NCBI GenBank assembly: GCA_030835025.1
Contig: JAUQWS010000044.1
Span: 1-57,245, forward strand
Length of the DNA: 57,245 nucleotides
Reading direction: 5' to 3'
From: Ignavibacteria bacterium
GTDB lineage: Bacteria > Bacteroidota > Ignavibacteria > Tepidaquicellales > OLB5
Notes under the pieces: model-generated
The model's input: the letters and a program-made list of their open reading frames with translations, nothing else
Databases searched by the model: none
Told to the model about the DNA's origin: nothing
Shown: positions 51,375 to 57,245 of the stretch, piece after piece
Layout: every line of letters begins with the position of its first letter
Numbering within the stretch: the first letter of the stretch is position 1
Translations under genes and position numbers: made by a program

Positions 51375-51990
51375 AAATTTTCTCCCTAATATCTCTTACT
51401 GTATTCGCGGGATCTTTGCTTTTAACGACTGAGCCAATTACAGCTACACCATGTACACCGGACTTCATTACCTCTTCGATATTTGAAACACCAATCCCCC
51501 CTATGGCAATTACAGGCACATTCACTGCCTGAACAACTCTCCTTAAGTAATTTACGCCTTTTGGTTTTTCCGGTTTTAATTTTGAAAAAGTGGGATAAAT
51601 ATGTCCGAATCCGATATAATCAGCCCCGTTTTTTTCGCAAAGTACCGCTTCATTAACGGAGTGTGCAGTACCGCCAATGATCTTCCTGCTGCCAAGAAGC
51701 CTTCTTGCTTCGCTGATCGGAATATCGTCCTTGCCGAGGTGAACACCATCGGCTCCTGACACCAATGCTATGTCAACTCTGTCATTCACAAGGAAGGTCA
51801 CTCCTTTCTTATTACACAGTCTCCGTATTTGAATTGCAGTATCTATCATTTCCGCGGTACCCATATGCTTATCTCTGAATTGTAAAATATCAACTCCACC
51901 CTTGATCGCCATCAGAGCAATCTGAAAATGTGTGTATTTTTTCTGAATACTTGTATCAGTTATCACACACAATCTCCCTAATTTTTTCAT
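51364..51990 (-). CDS. thiE: Thiamine-phosphate synthase
   Basis: 208 residues, TIM barrel. It should join HMP-PP to the thiazole phosphate. The segment DRVDIALVSGADGVHLGKDD keeps the metal- and pyrophosphate-binding residues of ThiE. The later GGTAHSVNEAV and FGHIYPTFSK deviate from the common GxSTHN and GPxFPTxTK pattern and look partly TenI-like, but the HLGxDD signature favours ThiE. It begins directly after the TenI-like gene (no gap) and overlaps thiD. Confidence 0.88.
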   Translation of the reverse strand: MKKLGRLCVITDTSIQKKYTHFQIALMAIKGGVDILQFRDKHMGTAEMIDTAIQIRRLCNKKGVTFLVNDRVDIALVSGADGVHLGKDDIPISEARRLLGSRKIIGGTAHSVNEAVLCEKNGADYIGFGHIYPTFSKLKPEKPKGVNYLRRVVQAVNVPVIAIGGIGVSNIEEVMKSGVHGVAVIGSVVKSKDPANTVRDIREKIYAF

Positions 51991-52620
51991 TTATAATGAG
52001 CCCAGTGAACTCTCGAAATCCTTAATTATCTTTTTGATATTCCCGGAAGTCATAAAGGGTCTGATAGCTGCAACCCCTGAAGCTCCGGCTTCTAAACATT
52101 TTTCGGCTCTCAAAGGAGTTATGCCTCCTACTGCGAATACCGGTATTTTGACCGAATTGCAGATGCGAGAAAGTTTTTCCAATCCCTGAGGATTGCCGTA
52201 TCTGACTTTTGAGGGAGTCCTGAATACGGGACCGAACAGAATATAATCAAATCCATCTCTTTCAGCTTCTTTTGCCTGACTAATAGAGTGAACACTCTTT
52301 CCCGTTATCATTTTGGAGGATTGCTTCTTTATATCCTTTGCTTTTATCCCATTTGAAGATGAATGAATGCCGTCCGAATTTGAGAGTAAAGCAATATCAA
52401 GCCTGTCATTAATCAACACATATGCATGTGATTTTAAAGCTATATTTTTTATTTGTTTACAAAGCAATAAGAGTTCGGCATCGCTTAGAATTTTTTCCCG
52501 GATTTGAATGCATCTCACTCCGGATTCGCAGGCCTTTTTGAGGAGCGACATAAGATTCCCGCCTGCGAGCCCGATGTCCGTTATGACCATCAGTCCAAAA
52601 TCGATCTTCCTCCTTTTCAA
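51991..52620 (-). CDS. tenI: ThiE-like protein, probably thiazole tautomerase TenI
   Basis: 209 residues, related to ThiE but lacking its HLGxDD motif. The corresponding segment reads DGIHSSSNG, which would not hold the pyrophosphate metal. It has GKSVHSISQA, and the GxSVHS form is typical of TenI, which isomerises the thiazole made by ThiG into the aromatic carboxylate. With the neighbouring thiE as the true synthase, TenI is the more likely role. The start is TTG at 52620. Role assignment is inference from motifs. Confidence 0.8.
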   Translation of the reverse strand: MKRRKIDFGLMVITDIGLAGGNLMSLLKKACESGVRCIQIREKILSDAELLLLCKQIKNIALKSHAYVLINDRLDIALLSNSDGIHSSSNGIKAKDIKKQSSKMITGKSVHSISQAKEAERDGFDYILFGPVFRTPSKVRYGNPQGLEKLSRICNSVKIPVFAVGGITPLRAEKCLEAGASGVAAIRPFMTSGNIKKIIKDFESSLGSL

Positions 52621-52641
52621 TTATCTTAATGAAAGAACGTG

Positions 52642-52962
52642 TTACTCTATCTTCTTTACGAAATATTGTCTGTTATCTAAATACCCTGTGAACATTCCTT
52701 CGGAGTAATCGCTCTTCAGAACGAAAGTACCAACTCTCTTACCATGCTGTTTCTCGATCCATATCTGGTCATTTTCAGGTGTGTTCTCTTCATAGATGAG
52801 CTTTCCCTTATCACCACTACCCTCATGAAGTACAAAATACTCGTAGTCATCCATTATGATCTGTGCTTTTTGGTCACCAACCAAATAAGTGCCTTCAAGG
52901 CTTTGGGAATATGCGAACACCGACGATATCATGAGTACCGCTAAGATAACGAATATTTTCAT
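52642..52962 (-). CDS. Small exported protein inside the thiamine operon
   Basis: 106 residues from ATG 52962 (a longer TTG start at 52971 adds three residues). The signal peptide is MKIFVILAVLMISSVFAYSQ. The mature part is a single small beta-rich domain with GTYLVGDQKAQIIMDDYEYF and GTFVLKSDYSEGMFTGYL, a lipocalin-like strand pattern but too short to be sure. I recognise no family. It sits between thiG and the TenI-like gene with gaps of 14 and 21 bases, so it is probably co-transcribed with thiamine genes. Its role there is unknown. Confidence 0.7.
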   Translation of the reverse strand: MKIFVILAVLMISSVFAYSQSLEGTYLVGDQKAQIIMDDYEYFVLHEGSGDKGKLIYEENTPENDQIWIEKQHGKRVGTFVLKSDYSEGMFTGYLDNRQYFVKKIE

Positions 52963-52976
52963 ATACATCAATTTAA

Positions 52977-53753
52977 TTATGAATTTATAATTCCTTCAGC
53001 CGGGCTGGATGCATTTGCATATAGTCTTTTGGGAATTCTGCCTGATTCAAATGCAAGTCTGCCGGCTTCAATTGCCAATTTCATTGCCCGTGCCATAGTT
53101 ACCGGCCGCTCTGCTCCTGCTATTGCAGTATTCATCAAAACACCGTCTACACCAAGTTCCATAGCAAGTGCTGCGTCTGAAGCCGTACCAACACCTGCAT
53201 CTACTATTACAGGAATACTAATTATATCCCTTATGATCTGAATATTATACGGATTGCGAATCCCCATTCCCGAACCAATCGGTGCGCCAAGCGGCATAAC
53301 CGCTGCACAGCCCATATCTGCAAGCTTCTTGCAGGTGATCGGATCATCGTTGCAGTATGGCAGCACTATAAAATTATCTTTTATCAGCACTTCGGCTGCT
53401 TTCAATAGCTCAGTTACATCCGGAAAAAGCGTTTCATCATCGCCTATTACTTCAAGCTTAACCCAATTTGTCTCCAAAGCCTCGCGAGCAAGTTGTGCAG
53501 TAAGCACAGCCTCTTTTGCAGTGTAACATCCTGCAGTGTTTGGGAGAATAGAGTACTTTGCCCTGTCAAGCATTCCCAATATACTTTCCTGCCCATTGTC
53601 CGCATTCAGATTCAGCCTTCGGATAGAGACTGTAACGAGCTCGGTTCCGCTGGCTTCAAGCGCTTCAAGCATTGTCTGGGGATCCGGGTAGCGCGAGGTT
53701 CCCACTATTAGGCGTGAATTGAAGCTTCTATCCGCTATTGTTAATTTATTCAT
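52977..53753 (-). CDS. thiG: Thiazole synthase ThiG
   Basis: 258 residues from ATG 53753, a better start than 53795, which would overlap thiS. TIM barrel. K99 in [10 protein letters not shown] is the Schiff-base lysine for 1-deoxyxylulose 5-phosphate. Other segments include [27 protein letters not shown] and [18 protein letters not shown]. It builds the thiazole ring from DXP, the ThiS thiocarboxylate and dehydroglycine. The glycine oxidase ThiO in the same operon supplies the last of these. Confidence 0.96.
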   Translation of the reverse strand: MNKLTIADRSFNSRLIVGTSRYPDPQTMLEALEASGTELVTVSIRRLNLNADNGQESILGMLDRAKYSILPNTAGCYTAKEAVLTAQLAREALETNWVKLEVIGDDETLFPDVTELLKAAEVLIKDNFIVLPYCNDDPITCKKLADMGCAAVMPLGAPIGSGMGIRNPYNIQIIRDIISIPVIVDAGVGTASDAALAMELGVDGVLMNTAIAGAERPVTMARAMKLAIEAGRLAFESGRIPKRLYANASSPAEGIINS

Positions 53754-53769
53754 TTTTTCTTCCGATATA

Positions 53770-53979
53770 TTATCCGCCCTGGACTGCATGTACAATTTCT
53801 ATTGAATCATTTTCTTCCAGTCCGGTCGTTTCCCATGTTGTTTTCGGTACGATATTTCCATTAAGAGCTGCAGCTATACCTTTGGGCTCCTTCCCCTTAA
53901 GGTAATCGTCTATCAGCATCTTTAAACTCGACTTTTCAGCTATGGATTTCTCTACACCGTTCAACTTTACCTTCATCAT
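53770..53979 (-). CDS. thiS: Sulfur-carrier protein ThiS
   Basis: 69 residues from ATG 53979, one base after the thiO stop. ATG 53976 is equally possible. A longer frame from 54015 would overlap thiO and is not needed. The fold and length fit ThiS ([20 protein letters not shown]...), ending in the essential Gly-Gly (VQGG), which is adenylated and converted to a thiocarboxylate. thiF, the usual adenylating partner, is not in this window and must be elsewhere. Confidence 0.93.
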   Translation of the reverse strand: MMKVKLNGVEKSIAEKSSLKMLIDDYLKGKEPKGIAAALNGNIVPKTTWETTGLEENDSIEIVHAVQGG

Positions 53980-53980
53980 A

Positions 53981-55102
53981 TCAAGCTGTTTGCTTATAAA
54001 ATCTCGAAATTCCAAAACCGTTTAATGCTGAAGAAGCATTACCTGAGATTATCCACTCGCTAAGCTCATACGCTGTAATTGGAGTCAGCAGGATTCCGTT
54101 CCGATAGTGCCCCGTTGCAAAAAACAATCCTTCAATATCAGAATCGCCCACTATCGGCATATGGTCACGGCTGCCGGGTCTCAAGCCAACATCAATTGAA
54201 TCTATTGGCAGATCATAGATAGCAGGTACAGCTTCCCAGCCGCGTTCAAGCAGCTTGAATATCTCTCCGGCTGTTGGATTAACATCAAACCCCATTTCTT
54301 CACAACTGGCACCCACTATCAGTCTTCCGTCGCTTTTTGGAAGAAGATAAACATCCGGGGCACGAATTACTTTGGTAACTCTGCAAGAATCATTCAGCCG
54401 TAAGTTGATTATTTGGCCTTTTACAGGCCTTACCGGAGGCAGCAGGTTTTCCGGAAGTCCCGGTATTTGCTTTGACCAGGCACCTCCGGCTACTATCACA
54501 TTATCTGATTCAACCTCAATTCCATGAACCTTTACTCCGTTAACCTTGCCGTTTTTGATATTAACATTTTCGACCTCGTGGTCTTCATATAGTTTGCCGC
54601 CGCACTTTTCAAAAGCTATTTTCAGCGCGTCAAGTAGTTTGCGGTTATTTATTTGTGCATCGTCATCTATCCAAATTGCACCAGTGCATTTTGGCGAAAG
54701 AAATGGCTCGATCTCCCGCGCTTCGCTGCTTGATACCCAAAGTACCGGCATGCCGATTTTTTCGCGGAAATCGTAGAGTCTTCTGAGCCGTTCAGCGTCA
54801 TCGCGGTCAAATCCCGGCAATATGCATCCGGTTTTTTCCAATTCTACTTTTATTCCGCAGTCTTCATAAAGTTCGTAGGTGAATTTCGGGAACATCTCCA
54901 GACTTTTTCTGCAAAGGTAGAACAGCTCAATATCATCAAAACCCATTTCAGCTTGGGGTGCGAGCATACCAGCCGCAGCAAAACTGGCACCTGTGCCTGA
55001 TTTGCCGCGCTCAAGAATCTCGACGCTGACACCTTTTTTAGCCAGCTGCCAGCCGAGTGAGAGCCCGATTATTCCGCCGCCTATAACTATTGTTTTGCTC
55101 AT
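53981..55102 (-). CDS. thiO: Glycine oxidase ThiO
   Basis: 373 residues from ATG 55102, which overlaps the preceding cupin stop codon as ATGA. It is an FAD-dependent oxidase with the dinucleotide-binding motif GGGIIG (8-13) and GASFAAAGMLAPQAE, the ThiO hallmark. It oxidises glycine to iminoglycine for ThiG, using oxygen. This is the aerobic route. ThiH, the anaerobic tyrosine lyase alternative, is absent here. The C-terminal region GLRPGSRDHMPIVGD and GHYRNGILLTPITA matches the family. Confidence 0.94.
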   Translation of the reverse strand: MSKTIVIGGGIIGLSLGWQLAKKGVSVEILERGKSGTGASFAAAGMLAPQAEMGFDDIELFYLCRKSLEMFPKFTYELYEDCGIKVELEKTGCILPGFDRDDAERLRRLYDFREKIGMPVLWVSSSEAREIEPFLSPKCTGAIWIDDDAQINNRKLLDALKIAFEKCGGKLYEDHEVENVNIKNGKVNGVKVHGIEVESDNVIVAGGAWSKQIPGLPENLLPPVRPVKGQIINLRLNDSCRVTKVIRAPDVYLLPKSDGRLIVGASCEEMGFDVNPTAGEIFKLLERGWEAVPAIYDLPIDSIDVGLRPGSRDHMPIVGDSDIEGLFFATGHYRNGILLTPITAYELSEWIISGNASSALNGFGISRFYKQTA

Positions 55103-55626
55103 TGCCAACCTTTCACTTTCGCTTCAAGCTCCTCAATGTTAATCTCTGGAATTTTTCTGTATTTACGCCGGACTATGAATATGGTTTCCCACGGACCTTC
55201 ACCGGTGATCTGCAAAACGCAGCCTTCACTTCCGGCATACACAAAATGCTTTACATTAACCGGGTTAATATAAAAACTTCCTGAAGGGAACTCTTTTGCA
55301 GCAGTCCCATCTAAAGTATCGCTGATGCCGATTGAGACCGAGCCCTCCAAAACAGTTACCCGTTCATCTTTTTCATGTATATGTATCGGGATCAGGCAAT
55401 ATGGTGGAAGCTTAACCCTTATGGTATAAATCCCGGCCGTATCGGGATTACCTTCCAAGACAGCTACCTGTATTCCGGATAGTGTTGGTACATTAACTGC
55501 TTTCCATACAATCTCATCCGGATAAATCTGTATAGCTCCTTCGGGTAAGCTTTTATCCTGTGCGGAAACCGAATAACCGGAAAGTAATATAAGCACCAGT
55601 AAAACGAAATTCAGTTTGGTTTTCAT
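55099..55626 (-). CDS. Exported cupin protein
   Basis: 175 residues with a signal peptide (about 1-22, ending SVSAQ). A cupin domain (about 60-150) has HIHEKDERVTVLEGSVSIG, the first metal motif, and NPVNVKHFVYAG, the second. Location should be periplasmic. It overlaps the other cupin gene by 4 bases and thiO by 4 bases, so it is firmly inside the thiamine operon, yet no thiamine role is known for such proteins. It could act on a precursor or be carried along. Confidence 0.85.
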   Translation of the reverse strand: MKTKLNFVLLVLILLSGYSVSAQDKSLPEGAIQIYPDEIVWKAVNVPTLSGIQVAVLEGNPDTAGIYTIRVKLPPYCLIPIHIHEKDERVTVLEGSVSIGISDTLDGTAAKEFPSGSFYINPVNVKHFVYAGSEGCVLQITGEGPWETIFIVRRKYRKIPEINIEELEAKVKGWQ

Positions 55627-55988
55627 ATACTTTCAAGTTTCTCTTTTGTAAATTCATTCTTAACATTTCCAGTATTCAGTGTCGATGCAGGTTCAAATAG
55701 CATTACGTGAACTTCTTCATCTGCAACGGGCTTATGTTCAACTCCTTTGGGGATAATAATATACTCACCCTCATCCACTGTAACTGATCTGCCTTCCAAT
55801 TCCATTCTGAAGCTGCCTTTTACAACATAGAACATCTCATCTTCATTCTCGTGATGATGCCAGGTGAACTCACCTTTGAATTTCACAAGTTTTATAAGCT
55901 GTCCATTCAGTTCACCCGCTATTTTAGGCGACCAGTGTTCTTTTATCTGAGAAAATTTCTCTGCAGCATTAACTTTATCTATTACCAT
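55623..55988 (-). CDS. Cytosolic cupin protein
   Basis: 121 residues, a small single-domain cupin with the metal motif TWHHHENEDEMFYVVKGSF and the second motif IPKGVEHKPVADEEVHVM. It resembles mannose-6-phosphate isomerase-type cupins of unknown function. It lies 2 bases after thiC and overlaps the exported cupin gene. The pair of cupins differ in size and location, so they are not a simple duplication. Confidence 0.87.
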   Translation of the reverse strand: MVIDKVNAAEKFSQIKEHWSPKIAGELNGQLIKLVKFKGEFTWHHHENEDEMFYVVKGSFRMELEGRSVTVDEGEYIIIPKGVEHKPVADEEVHVMLFEPASTLNTGNVKNEFTKEKLESI

Positions 55989-55990
55989 TC

Positions 55991-57245
<1,255 letters not shown>

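Noticed and set aside
53754-53795. Longer thiG start at 53795
   Set aside because: It would overlap thiS. ATG 53753 gives the standard ThiG N-terminus.

Overview
The window looks like a chromosomal segment from a member of the Bacteroidota/Ignavibacteriota group, most probably an Ignavibacteria-type bacterium of moderate GC content. Four things point there. Three proteins end in the NYPNPFNP-type C-terminal sorting domain of type IX secretion (T9SS). Several promoters fit the Bacteroidota pattern of TTG (or TTT), 20 bases, then TAnnTTTG. There is a BshB1-type bacillithiol deacetylase, and there are families common in this group (DUF2723, DUF5723-like, DUF1573). The taxonomic call is inference. 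I see no prophage, insertion sequence, CRISPR array or obvious foreign island. Gene density is high, with tight head-to-tail operons and an unusual number of TTG start codons.

Layout. 1-1556: end of one unknown gene and a probable exported protein. 1694-5042: a five-gene two-component operon between two terminators (sensorless histidine kinase, receiver-kinase fusion, NarL-type regulator, two stand-alone receivers). 5143-7239: DUF4190-like membrane protein, dUTPase, AI-2E-type permease. 7241-10777 (minus): YD-repeat exported protein, PaaG-like isomerase, polytopic membrane protein. 10982-13936: corA, a Rieske oxygenase and a short-chain dehydrogenase, overlapping end to start. 13923-17620 (minus): alaS and a sugar nucleotidyltransferase. 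17783-18580: small exported protein, initiator tRNA with its own promoter, and intergenic repeats. 18581-27752 (minus): CPBP protease, cdsA, pyrC, FAH-family hydrolase, DUF2723 membrane protein, orphan ParA, valS.

27877-35214 (plus): outer-membrane and lipoprotein candidates, then mazG, a PBP4-type peptidase, uvrB and a DUF192 lipoprotein. 35221-38330 (minus): DUF1573, rhodanese, MauE/DoxX-like, DUF1573 and nitrilase genes, three of which carry a Cys-Gly-Cys motif. 38515-43337 (plus): bshB1, a CHASE3/PAS-like sensor fragment, ybaB, recR, a methyltransferase and two related lipoproteins. 43463-45683 (minus): a TrmB-like regulator with a palindrome on its own promoter, a T9SS cargo protein and a tiny stand-alone sorting-domain-like protein. 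45921-50151: divergent T9SS cargo genes (subtilase, YCF48-like repeats). 50156-57245 (minus): thiamine operon thiC, cupin, exported cupin, thiO, thiS, thiG, small exported protein, tenI-like gene, thiE, thiD, then arfB. thiC runs off the window edge.

How it works together. Most genes are housekeeping: translation, pyrimidine, lipid and thiamine synthesis, and DNA repair. The parts that could hold something less described are the TrmB/T9SS locus with its two palindromes, the Cys-Gly-Cys thiol cluster, the sensorless phosphorelay operon, and the extra genes inside the thiamine operon. The two gene-free stretches over 300 bases (18257-18580 and 30232-30555) hold the initiator tRNA, terminators, a promoter and copies of a short palindromic repeat.
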